DNA of 14,411 bases from Armatimonadota bacterium (GCA_023423495.1 JAFAFM010000032.1:1-14411); one strand, 5' to 3'; shown: positions 1 to 7,470, counted from the stretch's first letter. Translations and numbers: made by a program. Notes: a model not told the origin generated them from the sequence alone.

Positions 1-1007
1 CCCTCTGCATGCATTGGGCGGCGGAAGCGCTGATGTCGGCGGCCAACTTGACCGGAGACACTGAAGCCGCCAACCGATACCGGAAAGCGGCGCTGAAGTC
101 GGTGGACACCCTGGTACTCACCCAAAACGTGTGGCCGATATCGTATCGTAGGGCGGCTTACACCTACGGTGGATTCGGAGTCCAAAACTCGGACGGCGAG
201 TACAACGATGCCCGCCAGGCTCAATTCGGAGATACCTTGGCCGACTTCGGAGCCCTCTTGAAGCGGCCGGACTATTTCGAGCGCGGCGTCGCGGCAGTTA
301 GAGCATCGATGGCCCTCATCAACCATCCCAAGCACATTGAATTGGGCATCTATCCCAATCCGAACTACCCGCTTGGACTTCAGCCCGAGAACACGGGTCA
401 CGGGGGAACGGACCAGCAGAATGGCCGCACCGGCCCCGATTGGGGCGAGATGTCTGGCCTGACGAGCATGGCTTATCTCCTCCACCGATACGGGCCCAGT
501 TCAAATGCATCAGGGCGAGCGGTCATAGTCGACGGTGGATCACCTCCCGCCCAGGCAGTAACGAGGCCGTTGGAGAGTCCAACCTTCGACATGAAGAATT
601 GGCGAATGCCAGGCTGGGATTTCGAGGGTGATTTCTTGCATTGGCCCGTCAGCAACCCGCGCCGGTTCAATTGGAATAATGCCGGGCTTCCATTCATCGG
701 AACCTGCGAGGATGGCCGCGGAGGGTTTGATGACAAATACCAGGGCACGATTACGAGCCCAAGGTTCACTGTGAACAACTCAAGGATTAGGCTCAACGTC
801 GGAGGAGGGGCCGGAAAGGGAGTCTACGTGGAACTGATCGACGATCAAGGTAAGCAGCTTCGTGTCGCCCGCGGGAAAAACACCGAAACCTTGGATGAGG
901 TGACCTGGGATGTCTCGGAACTCCGAAACAGGCCCCTGCGGATTCGAATCGTAGATGCGGAAACGGGTGGATGGGGGCACATCAACGTCGGCAATATCCG
1001 AACGTGA
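1..1007 (+). CDS. Partial secreted/carbohydrate-active-type protein with C-terminal levanase-like beta-sandwich module
   Basis: The 3' end of a larger gene: the frame is open to the window edge (codon boundary at base 3), so the Met at base 9 is probably internal. Numbering from that Met, residues 1-165 look alpha-helical, with Trp/Gly-rich stretches such as GHGGTDQQNGRTGPDWGEMSG reminiscent of the (alpha/alpha) barrels of glycoside-active enzymes. Residues 201-332 form a distinct module that starts PGWDFEGDF, has VGGGAGKG in the middle, and ends WDVSELRN...RIRIVDAETGGWGHINV. This pattern is known at the C-terminus of levanase-like (GH32-associated) and many planctomycete secreted proteins, where it is thought to be a beta-sandwich accessory or binding module. 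The catalytic family cannot be named because the N-terminal part lies outside the window. It ends at TGA 1005-1007, immediately against the stop of the opposite-strand gene. The module is fairly secure; the enzyme class is a guess. Confidence 0.75.
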   Translation, partial: LCMHWAAEALMSAANLTGDTEAANRYRKAALKSVDTLVLTQNVWPISYRRAAYTYGGFGVQNSDGEYNDARQAQFGDTLADFGALLKRPDYFERGVAAVRASMALINHPKHIELGIYPNPNYPLGLQPENTGHGGTDQQNGRTGPDWGEMSGLTSMAYLLHRYGPSSNASGRAVIVDGGSPPAQAVTRPLESPTFDMKNWRMPGWDFEGDFLHWPVSNPRRFNWNNAGLPFIGTCEDGRGGFDDKYQGTITSPRFTVNNSRIRLNVGGGAGKGVYVELIDDQGKQLRVARGKNTETLDEVTWDVSELRNRPLRIRIVDAETGGWGHINVGNIRT

Positions 1008-1457
1008 TTACTTGAAGCCGTTCATTAGTGGATGGTTCCCAGTCAGCAGTAGCATGATGCCCAAAAGGGAAAACCCAATCACGATGCTGCAGACAATAAT
1101 TCCTCCCACCGCCTGTGGATGTCCCTTCCGCTTCGCCTGAATGGCATAGAAGAGGCCGATCGGACCTAGAATGATGCCAAAGCAGAAGAAGCCGATTATC
1201 CCGTAGATCCATGCGTTCTTCATCTCGGATGCACCATCGTCCACATTCTGGGGTATGAAGCCGGTTCCGGCCATGCGCGGATAGGTGGCGGCAAAATTAA
1301 GTCCGGCTAGCATAGAAGCAGCAAACCTGGCTCCGCCAAGCTCCTCTTGGATCATCGTGGTGGGCTGAAGTCTGCCCTCGGAAATCCATTGGTTCAAAGT
1401 GGCGATATCTGCTGGACCATAGAGTTCCCCAGTCGCCCCAATGACAAAGTAACGCAT
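1008..1457 (-). CDS. Small GYF_2-domain two-pass membrane protein (DUF4190-like C-terminus)
   Basis: A 149-residue protein. Residues 1-50 (MRYFVIGATGELYGPADIATL...WISEGRLQPTTMI) match the GYF_2 (DUF4339) pattern: a small fold with G-x-x-YGP, and W-x-x-x-G-R/L before a pair of Thr. A linker of about 30 residues follows, then two hydrophobic segments at about 83-106 and 116-138 separated by QAKRKGHPQAVGG, as in DUF4190-type membrane proteins. The GYF-like domain is presumably cytoplasmic and used for protein binding; the partner is unknown. I chose the ATG at 1457, with GGAG three bases upstream. An in-frame TTG at 1466 would add three residues but has no better ribosome site. The gene is divergent from pyk and ends flush against the gene to its left. 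A TACCTT hexamer seven bases upstream of the ATG could be a weak -10 for a leaderless start. Confidence 0.8.
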   Translation of the reverse strand: MRYFVIGATGELYGPADIATLNQWISEGRLQPTTMIQEELGGARFAASMLAGLNFAATYPRMAGTGFIPQNVDDGASEMKNAWIYGIIGFFCFGIILGPIGLFYAIQAKRKGHPQAVGGIIVCSIVIGFSLLGIMLLLTGNHPLMNGFK

Positions 1458-1479
1458 CGGCTCCAAGGTACCCGGTAGC

Positions 1480-1497
1480 CAGGTTAAAGGTAACCTG
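1480..1497. promoter_or_regulatory. Perfect inverted repeat in the divergent pyk / GYF_2 spacer (candidate operator)
   Basis: CAGGTTA-AAGG-TAACCTG is a perfect 7-base inverted repeat with a 4-base centre. It lies 20 bases upstream of the pyk ATG and 22 bases upstream of the GYF_2 gene start. The position and perfection fit a dimeric regulator site serving one or both genes. No run of T follows it, so a terminator is unlikely. Regulation is inferred from symmetry and position only; a chance 7+7 repeat is possible. Confidence 0.35.
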
Positions 1498-1517
1498 CAA
1501 AATCCAGGGAAGGAGCC

Positions 1518-2927
1518 ATGAAACGGCGCACAAAAATCGTTTGCACGCTTGGCCCGGCGGTCGACAGTCGGGAAAAAATCGCGGAGTTAATCGCGGCGGG
1601 TATGAACGTGGCTCGGCTCAACTGCAGCCATGGTGACTGGGAAACGCGCCGAAAGTGGATTGGTTGGCTCCGAGAGCTAAGTCCCGAGATCGCGCCAGTG
1701 GCAATCCTTGCTGATCTCCAAGGGCCGAAATTTCGAATCGGAATACTGCCAGATGAAGGGTTGCTGCTTTCTGTAGGGAGCAGCGTCACCGTGGGTCCGA
1801 ATCCAGGCGCTGTCATACCCGTGCATCAGCCGGAAATTCTGGCCGCATTCTCGTCGGGTTCACGCGTGCTACTTGGCGACGGAAACGTCGAACTGAAGCT
1901 GGGTAAGAACGTCGACGGCAATTTCTTCGCACGCGTGATGAGCAGCGGTTTAGTTAAAAGCAGACAAGGCATCACTCTCGTCAACCGAATCTTCGAAGTC
2001 GCCCCAATGACGGACAAGGATCGGGATGACATTGGACATGCGTGCGCAGCAGGCGTGGACTACATCGCGCTTAGCTATGTTAAAGATGCGGACGACATCC
2101 GGATGTTGCGGCGCGAAGTCGATCGACTGGACCCAAGTATTGGGTTGTGCGCCAAGATCGAAACACGCGAGGCGATCCGCGATCTGAATGCCATCCTCGG
2201 CGTGGTCGATCTCGTGATGGTCGCCCGTGGAGATTTGGGTTTGCAGATGGACATAGAGGACGTGCCCATCATGCAGAAGCTCATCATCGATAGCTGCACC
2301 TGGGCGGGAAAACCGGTTATCACCGCTACGCAAATGCTCGAAAGCATGATTCTCAATCCACGGCCCACGAGGGCAGAAGCCACGGACGTCGCCAATGCAG
2401 TGCTTGATGGCACGGACGCCATTATGCTCAGCGGGGAAACCGCAAGCGGCGAGTATCCGATCGAGTGTGTGCGAACGATGGTGCGAATTGCAGAACGGGC
2501 GGAGCCCTTGTTTGACCGGTCAAAGATCGAGCGGCACTTCAACGAGTCGACACGTAAGAAGATTGGGCATCAGGAAGCTATAGCGCACTCGGTGGCCGAT
2601 CTGGCCTCTCTCTTAAACCCTGCGGCCATCATCAGTACGACCGTCAGTGGAAACACCGCCCGGTTGGTCTCGAAATATCGGCCACGCTCACCTCTTCTTT
2701 GCGCCACTTACGACGAACGAACCCAAGCTCGTTTGGCTGCCTGTTGGGGAGTGGAGGCGATCCGGCTCAGAACTCCAAGGTCTACCGAAGAGGGAATCCA
2801 GAACGCGATAGATGCATTTGTTGCGAAGAAGCGTCTGAAAAGTGGCAGTTTGGTCCTGATTACGGCCGGAGTGCCTTTTGGTGAAGGCAACACAAACCTT
2901 ATACTGACGAGAGTGGTGAATCAATGA
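1518..2927 (+). CDS. pyk: Pyruvate kinase
   Basis: A cytoplasmic glycolytic enzyme that transfers phosphate from phosphoenolpyruvate to ADP to give pyruvate and ATP. Its 469 residues are the usual length. Visible family motifs: TKIVCTLGPA (5-14), GMNVARLNCSHG (28-39, including the nucleotide/K+ site residues Arg33, Asn35 and Ser37), ADLQGPKFR (65-73, PykA-like), CAKIE (211-215, catalytic Lys213 and metal ligand Glu215), MVARGDLG (234-241, metal ligand Asp239) and the signature GKPVITATQMLESM (264-277) followed by PRPTRAEATDVANAVLDGTD. The barrel-capping B domain spans about 70-165 and the C-terminal allosteric domain about 345-469, ending in the usual SLVLITAGVPFGEGNTNLI pattern. The start is supported by AAGGAG at 1510-1515, although the spacing to the ATG is only two bases. 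It is the first gene of a tight plus-strand run, and its stop overlaps the next start by four bases (ATGA). Confidence 0.97.
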   Translation: MKRRTKIVCTLGPAVDSREKIAELIAAGMNVARLNCSHGDWETRRKWIGWLRELSPEIAPVAILADLQGPKFRIGILPDEGLLLSVGSSVTVGPNPGAVIPVHQPEILAAFSSGSRVLLGDGNVELKLGKNVDGNFFARVMSSGLVKSRQGITLVNRIFEVAPMTDKDRDDIGHACAAGVDYIALSYVKDADDIRMLRREVDRLDPSIGLCAKIETREAIRDLNAILGVVDLVMVARGDLGLQMDIEDVPIMQKLIIDSCTWAGKPVITATQMLESMILNPRPTRAEATDVANAVLDGTDAIMLSGETASGEYPIECVRTMVRIAERAEPLFDRSKIERHFNESTRKKIGHQEAIAHSVADLASLLNPAAIISTTVSGNTARLVSKYRPRSPLLCATYDERTQARLAACWGVEAIRLRTPRSTEEGIQNAIDAFVAKKRLKSGSLVLITAGVPFGEGNTNLILTRVVNQ

Positions 2928-3178
2928 AGCTAGGATGGCGATTCGCGATTGTGCTGGTGGCGGTGTTTGTAGGCATGTACCTCAGCCGCAAGCCGTGGGA
3001 GGTCTACCGCGTGCAGCAAGCGAAGACGAACGACGTGTATCAGGAGATGAAAGAAGCCGAAGAAGAACGCTCTCGGCTGATGAAGGACCGCATGAAGCTG
3101 TCTAGTCCGCTGGGCAAGGAGCAAACTTTGCGGGAACAGGGCTGGCATAAGCCGGGCGAAATTCCCGTAGAAAAGTGA
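2924..3178 (+). CDS. Small single-pass membrane protein with coiled coil, FtsB/DivIC-like
   Basis: An 84-residue protein with a short basic N-terminus, one hydrophobic segment at about 5-20, then a highly charged, probably coiled-coil stretch at 27-58 (QQAKTNDVYQEMKEAEEERS and onward). The tail, EQTLREQGWHKPGEIPV (66-82), resembles the end of FtsB/DivIC septum proteins, where an A-R-E...G-(Y/M)-V-K-P-G-E-(I/L) pattern follows the coiled coil. In that family the protein bridges FtsL and FtsQ at the division site. The topology (short N-in, single TM, external coiled coil) and length fit, but the classic 'ARE' reads TLRE here and the heptads are short, so the assignment is tentative. The ATG overlaps the pyk stop by four bases, implying translational coupling; its own stop overlaps the next start. 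Confidence 0.75.
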   Translation: MKLGWRFAIVLVAVFVGMYLSRKPWEVYRVQQAKTNDVYQEMKEAEEERSRLMKDRMKLSSPLGKEQTLREQGWHKPGEIPVEK

Positions 3179-3837
3179 TGCTTTCCCTGTTAGTCGCTTC
3201 GGCTCTGGTTCAAATGCCCGACACTTCGCTTCGTCTTAAGACTGGCGATTCGTGGACTCAAGAATACGTCTACCAATACGAAGTCGAGGATGTAACTTTT
3301 ACGACCACCGAGCATATCGTTTTCGTGGTAACCAAAGAACAAGGCAAGGACGTGCTTACCGCACGCTGGGCGCTCAAGCAGGAAAAGGTGGGTGAGGATG
3401 TGGTTCCTCCACCCAAGGAATTAAAGCCGCTTGTGAGAAAGGTAGACCTCACCGGGGTTGACATCGATGCTCTCCTGGGCGACGATGTAAGCAGGCACAG
3501 GATCGAGCGGGCGCTCCAGATCGAACGGAAGGGCCGGCTAGCCGAGCCTACGTTCTTTCCCGTGCCACCCAACGTCCGCTTGGTGGGTTTTGGCCGCAAG
3601 GTGGAACTGGATCCGCGCGTCAAGGACAGACCGGTGCTCGCGGTCGCCTTTCAAGAGTCAGCCGGTGAAAAGCCATTGAAGGCCATCGGCTACTACGAAC
3701 TTCATCCCGCAACCGGCATTTTGCTGGAAGGCCATTGGACCTTGATCGATGCACCCGTGCTAGGCGGCGATGGCACCACCGAAATGGAAGTCACCGTGAA
3801 GACCAAGGATTTGAAGCTGGCTTCCCGCAAGTCCTGA
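3178..3837 (+). CDS. Exported protein of unknown function
   Basis: 219 residues from the ATG at 3178 (TGATG overlap with the previous stop). A GTG at 3175 would add one Met and give a 4-base overlap. The first dozen residues (MLSLLVASALVQ) look like a short signal peptide or signal anchor without the usual basic residue. The rest is polar and beta-prone, with GDSWTQEYVYQYEVEDVTFT near the start, a proline-rich turn (VVPPPKELKPLV) and a late segment GYYELHPATGILLEGHWTL. That segment recalls envelope proteins that track how a quantity converts between units or states, but I recognise no family. No catalytic motif, cysteine cluster or lipobox is visible. It is translationally coupled to the FtsB-like gene, so it could act with it at the envelope; that is inference only. 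Confidence 0.7.
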   Translation: MLSLLVASALVQMPDTSLRLKTGDSWTQEYVYQYEVEDVTFTTTEHIVFVVTKEQGKDVLTARWALKQEKVGEDVVPPPKELKPLVRKVDLTGVDIDALLGDDVSRHRIERALQIERKGRLAEPTFFPVPPNVRLVGFGRKVELDPRVKDRPVLAVAFQESAGEKPLKAIGYYELHPATGILLEGHWTLIDAPVLGGDGTTEMEVTVKTKDLKLASRKS

Positions 3838-3843
3838 CCTTCA

Positions 3844-4677
3844 ATGCCGGGCCTTGACCATTACCTGAGAGCGTGGAAACTCGCAGAACCTCACTTGCTC
3901 GCCCAAACGAGGTCGAGCCATGTGTATCGAGTTCAGCTGCCCGACAACACCGACGCTGCCCTTAAACTATTGACGAGCGAGGGCGCCGAGGAGCGAAATG
4001 GTGCAGTTGCTCTTCGGCACTTCGGAGGGCAAGGAGCGGTTACGCTAATTCGGGACGACCTAGATGCACAACTCTTGGAGTATGCGGACGGCGAAGATTT
4101 GAAGTTATGGGTGGCGTCCGGCAGGGACGCTGAGGCGACAGAAGTAATCGCGGGCGTGATCAACAAACTGCATTCCATAGCTGGAAAACCCCTGGAGTCC
4201 ATCCCGACCCTTAACCGCTGGTTCAAGTCGCTGTTCGATAGGGCCACGGCGGAAGCTTCGGACTCTATCTTCGTACGGGCCGCAACGGTCGGTGAAGCTA
4301 CGCTCGCGCATCCCGAACGCGAAGTCGTGCTTCATGGCGACATCCACCATGAAAACATTCGACATTCGCCGCGTGGGTGGTTGGCATTCGATCCGAAAGG
4401 CATTTTCGGAGACCGGGCATTCGAGCTCGCAAACACGCTTTGCAATCCGGGCGGTTGCGGCGTATCACTTGCCGATCGTGGCCGGATCCTCAGGAATGGG
4501 TCGACCCTTGCCGAGCGTTGCCAAATGGATTTTCAACGCGTCATGGTGTTCTTGTTCCTGTACGCAACCTTGAGTGCTTGCTGGACGATGGAAGACCAGA
4601 CGGGCGAAGATGTGGATGAGACGCTTCGGATCGCTCACATCGCCGAAGAGCTTGCCGGGCTGCAAAAGCCTCGGTAG
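3844..4677 (+). CDS. APH(6)/hydroxyurea-phosphotransferase-family small-molecule kinase
   Basis: A 277-residue cytoplasmic kinase of the aminoglycoside/hydroxyurea resistance family (streptomycin 6-phosphotransferase type, PF04655). Visible features: a short N-lobe with AALKLL (38-43, likely ATP-binding Lys41); a hinge-like LLEYADGEDLKLW (77-89); the catalytic loop VVLHGDIHHENI (161-172, with catalytic Asp166 and Asn171); and the metal-binding FDPKGIFGDRAFELANTLCNP (182-202). The last is diagnostic because APH(6) enzymes have DPKG where protein kinases have DFG. Length is as expected. It starts six bases after the previous stop with no clear Shine-Dalgarno, so it probably relies on readthrough within the operon. 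Family members phosphorylate streptomycin or hydroxyurea, but many chromosomal relatives have unknown physiological substrates. The setting among housekeeping genes argues against a recently acquired resistance gene. Confidence 0.87.
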   Translation: MPGLDHYLRAWKLAEPHLLAQTRSSHVYRVQLPDNTDAALKLLTSEGAEERNGAVALRHFGGQGAVTLIRDDLDAQLLEYADGEDLKLWVASGRDAEATEVIAGVINKLHSIAGKPLESIPTLNRWFKSLFDRATAEASDSIFVRAATVGEATLAHPEREVVLHGDIHHENIRHSPRGWLAFDPKGIFGDRAFELANTLCNPGGCGVSLADRGRILRNGSTLAERCQMDFQRVMVFLFLYATLSACWTMEDQTGEDVDETLRIAHIAEELAGLQKPR

Positions 4678-4718
4678 GTTGCAGGAATTCAGCTTCCGAT
4701 GCAGAATTAACAATTCCG

Positions 4719-6242
4719 ATGATCGCCAAGGCCCATTCCGCCACGCTGCTTGGCATCGAAGCATTGCCGATCGTGGTCGAGGTGGACTTCAAAGAGCTGG
4801 TCGATGGCGTGCAGCCGTTCCTCCTAGTTGGGCTTCCCGATAGCGCGGTCAAAGAGAGCCAGGTCAGGGTGCGGTCGGCCATCACTAACTCGGGGATGCG
4901 GATGCCGCTGAAAAAGATCATCTGCAACCTCGCCCCCGGCGACATTCGGAAGGAAGGGCCCTTTCTGGATCTCCCCATTGCCATCTCCATTTTGGCAATG
5001 GACGAGCAGATTCCGATCGAGGAGCTGCACGAAACTTTGATCATCGGGGAGCTTGGACTGGATGGCGTGCTTCGTCCGGTGGACGGCGCGGTAAGCGTGG
5101 CCCTAATGGCGCACGAGCGTGGGTTCAAGCGCCTCATTCTGCCTCACCAGAATGCAGCCGAAGCCGCGGTTGCCCCGGGAGTGGATGTCTTCGGTGTCAG
5201 AAGTCTCAGGGAGTGCGTGGAACTCCTCAATGGCGCGCCCGGCTTTACGCCGCAGTCGCTCGGTGAAATGGAAGTTGGACGGATTCCCGAATACACTGTC
5301 GATTACGCCGACGTCAAAGGTCAGCGCCACGCCATTCGCGCCTTGGAGATTGCGGCAGCGGGCGGCCATAACGTGTTGATGACTGGTCCTCCGGGCTCGG
5401 GGAAGACGATGCTCGCCCGACGGCTTCCAACCATATTGCCGCCGCTCTCCCTTTCGGAATCGATCGAGGTCACGCGTATTTACTCCGCCGCGGGCCAAAA
5501 GGGAGGGCGGCAAGGACTGATGTGGGAACGTCCTTTCCGTTCTCCACACCATTCCGCGAGCCATCCGGCCATCGTGGGTGGGGGCAAGAACCCCAAACCG
5601 GGAGAGATCAGCATGGCGCATCACGGCGTGCTCTTCATGGATGAGATGCCGGAGTTTGACCGCCAAGTCCTTGAGGCGTTGAGGCAACCGCTCGAAGATG
5701 GCGTTGTGACCGTCAGCCGGGTGCAAAACACAATTACGTTCCCTGCGGAAAGCATCCTAATCGGGGCAATGAACCCGTGTCCATGTGGCTTTAAGGGCCT
5801 GCCGGAGGCCAAGTGTGTGTCCTCGCCCACAATTTGTGGCCGGTATGCCTCGAAGATCAGCGGGCCGTTGATGGACCGAATCGACCTGCATTTCGAGGTT
5901 CCGAGATTAAAGGCGGATGAGTTGCTTTCCCTCCAGCAGGGTGAAAGCTCAGCCGCAATTCGCGAGCGTGTCTTGTCCGCAAGGGAAAAGCAGATCAAGC
6001 GTCTGGGCGGACACCGTGTCAACGGCAAAATGTCCCCCCGAGAAATTCGGGACACGATCCCTCTCAATGAAGAATGCCAAGACTTCATGCGAGTCGTGAT
6101 GGCCCGGATGAATGTTTCCGGCCGCGTCTTCGATCGTATTCTCAAGGTTGCTCGCACCATTGCCGATCTGGCTGGATCGGAGTCTTTAGAGAAGATGCAT
6201 CTGAGCGAAGCGGTGCAGTATCGGGATCGAACGGAGCTATGA
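4719..6242 (+). CDS. comM: YifB/ComM-family AAA+ ATPase (Mg-chelatase-like)
   Basis: 507 residues, full length for the family. The N-terminal Lon-protease-like fold (about 1-190) opens with AKAHSATLLGIEALPIVVEVD and contains LVGLPDSAVKESQVRVRSA and the LAPGDIRKEG...DLPIAI motif. The AAA+ core follows: Walker A GPPGSGKT (223-230), the family-typical RPFRSPHHSASHPAIVGGG (271-289), Walker B GVLFMDEM (303-310, Asp308/Glu309), and a cysteine set NPCPCG...C...C (352-373) next to SGPLMDRIDLHFEVP (381-395), which carries the presumed Arg finger. The C-terminus (about 425-507) is the helical lid. In Gram-negative competent bacteria ComM is a hexameric helicase that promotes branch migration during natural transformation; outside that group the role is less clear. 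It starts 41 bases after the kinase gene and no Shine-Dalgarno is evident. Confidence 0.95.
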   Translation: MIAKAHSATLLGIEALPIVVEVDFKELVDGVQPFLLVGLPDSAVKESQVRVRSAITNSGMRMPLKKIICNLAPGDIRKEGPFLDLPIAISILAMDEQIPIEELHETLIIGELGLDGVLRPVDGAVSVALMAHERGFKRLILPHQNAAEAAVAPGVDVFGVRSLRECVELLNGAPGFTPQSLGEMEVGRIPEYTVDYADVKGQRHAIRALEIAAAGGHNVLMTGPPGSGKTMLARRLPTILPPLSLSESIEVTRIYSAAGQKGGRQGLMWERPFRSPHHSASHPAIVGGGKNPKPGEISMAHHGVLFMDEMPEFDRQVLEALRQPLEDGVVTVSRVQNTITFPAESILIGAMNPCPCGFKGLPEAKCVSSPTICGRYASKISGPLMDRIDLHFEVPRLKADELLSLQQGESSAAIRERVLSAREKQIKRLGGHRVNGKMSPREIRDTIPLNEECQDFMRVVMARMNVSGRVFDRILKVARTIADLAGSESLEKMHLSEAVQYRDRTEL

Positions 6243-6264
6243 AAGGGAGCGGTATTCTGCGCGC

Positions 6265-7440
6265 ATGAACCCCCGTCTCTCGCCCTCGGATCTGGAGCAC
6301 ATCGTGACCATTCGCCACGACCTTCACGCGCATCCAGAGTTGGGGTATCAGGAGCATCGGACCAGCGAAGTGGTGCAACGGGAATTGACGCGGCTCGGCA
6401 TCGAGTTCAAAGCTGGCTTAGGCCGGGGCACTGGTGTTTTGGCACATATTCCCGCTACGGTCGCGAATGCCGAGACGGTCGCGCTTCGGGCGGATATGGA
6501 CGCGCTACCGATTCAGGAGAACACCGGAAAACCCTACGCCAGCCAGACTGCAAACGTGATGCATGCCTGCGGGCACGACGGCCACACCGCCATTTTGCTT
6601 GGGGCCGCTACTGTGCTCAGCCGAGCCGCAGAACGCCCCAACAACCTGCTGTTGATCTTCCAACCGGCTGAGGAAGGCGGCGCAGGCGGAAAGGCGATGT
6701 GCGAGGATGGCGTGTTAGACGGCAGCGTGCTGGGCGAGAAGGCATCACGCATTTTCGGTCTGCATGGGCACTCAGCCACCCCGTTGGGCCACGTAGCAAC
6801 GTGTGTCGGGCCCATGTTGGCGGCCACGGACTCCTTCCATGCCCGGCTTATCGGTAAGGGTGGACACGCGGCGATGCCGCATACGTCGGTGGATCCGATC
6901 GTTATCGCCAGCCAGATCGTTTCGGCGTGGCAGACGATCGCTTCCCGGAACGTGGATCCACTGGATTCTGTGGTGGTGACGTGCGGAGAGTTCCATGCCG
7001 GGGTGGCTCACAACGTCATTCCCGATGCCGTCGAGCTTTCCGGCACGATTCGGACGTTGCGCGATGAGACCCGCAGCATGGCGGTGCGTAGGTTCAAAGA
7101 GATTGCCGAGGGAATTGCGGCATCCTTCGGGGCCAAGTTCGTGTGCGAATGGACCACGCCCTACCCGGTCACCCGGAATGATGCGGAGAGCGAGGGCAGG
7201 TTTCGGGCGGCATTGGCCGACTTCTCAGGAGAAGTGGAGAAGGAGCCGTGTTTGCCAACGATGGGTGGGGAAGATTTCAGCTTCTATGGGGCCCATGCCA
7301 AAGCTTGCTTTTACTGGCTTGGTTTAAACCCAAAGCCGGATTTCGTCTATCCGAACTTGCACGCTCCAGAGTTCGATTTCAACGACGATGCGATTCCCTA
7401 CGGAGTTGAAGCGATGTGCAGGCTCGCATTAGCGACCTGA
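6265..7440 (+). CDS. M20D-family amidohydrolase (hippurate hydrolase / N-acyl-amino-acid deacylase type)
   Basis: A 391-residue di-metal hydrolase that cleaves the amide bond of N-acyl or aromatic-acyl amino acids. Ordered motifs: IRHDLHAHPELGYQEHRT (16-33), ALRADMDALPIQE (73-85), MHACGHDGHT (99-108, metal ligands Cys102 and His104), IFQPAEEGGAGG (131-142, Glu136/Glu137 giving the general base and a metal ligand), GLHGHS (165-170), then the dimerisation-domain signature GKGGHAAMPHTSVDP. It closes with MGGEDFSFY (333-341) and NLHAP (364-368, ligand His366). All expected metal ligands are present, so it should be active. Substrate cannot be read from the sequence: relatives act on hippurate, indole-acetyl amino acids or N-acetyl-diaminopimelate. 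There is no signal peptide, so it is cytoplasmic. It follows yifB by 22 bases; a TATTCT six bases before the ATG could be a weak internal -10. Confidence 0.93.
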   Translation: MNPRLSPSDLEHIVTIRHDLHAHPELGYQEHRTSEVVQRELTRLGIEFKAGLGRGTGVLAHIPATVANAETVALRADMDALPIQENTGKPYASQTANVMHACGHDGHTAILLGAATVLSRAAERPNNLLLIFQPAEEGGAGGKAMCEDGVLDGSVLGEKASRIFGLHGHSATPLGHVATCVGPMLAATDSFHARLIGKGGHAAMPHTSVDPIVIASQIVSAWQTIASRNVDPLDSVVVTCGEFHAGVAHNVIPDAVELSGTIRTLRDETRSMAVRRFKEIAEGIAASFGAKFVCEWTTPYPVTRNDAESEGRFRAALADFSGEVEKEPCLPTMGGEDFSFYGAHAKACFYWLGLNPKPDFVYPNLHAPEFDFNDDAIPYGVEAMCRLALAT

Positions 7441-7457
7441 TGTGCAGAAGATAGACG

Positions 7458-7463
7458 TATAAC
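7458..7463 (+). promoter_or_regulatory. Candidate -10 element (TATAAC) for a leaderless caspase-gene transcript
   Basis: TATAAC matches five of six bases of the sigma-70 -10 consensus and ends seven bases before the ATG at 7471, the distance expected if transcription begins at the start codon. No Shine-Dalgarno lies upstream of the ATG, which is consistent. It sits inside a small imperfect hairpin (GATAG 7450-7454, CTATC 7463-7467). No convincing -35 is visible, so confidence is low. Confidence 0.3.
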
Positions 7464-7470
7464 TATCACT

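Noticed and set aside
4695..4721. Direct repeat TTCCGATG (4695-4702 and 4714-4721) and inverted repeat GAATT-AAC-AATTC (4704-4716) just before the YifB gene
   Set aside because: Short, A/T-rich and close to what chance gives; the second copy merely contains the start codon. The first copy creates only a three-codon open frame. No promoter spacing supports a regulatory role.
4541..6160. Long minus-strand open frames opposite the YifB gene
   Set aside because: They lie antisense to strongly conserved YifB motifs, are rich in Arg/Ser/Pro as expected from antisense reading of GC-rich codons, and show no domains.
4719..6242. Magnesium chelatase subunit (chlorophyll biosynthesis) as the identity of this gene
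   Set aside because: The Lon-like N-terminal domain, the SPHHSAS motif and the NPCPCG cysteine set identify YifB/ComM; the similarity to Mg chelatase is only in the shared AAA+ core.
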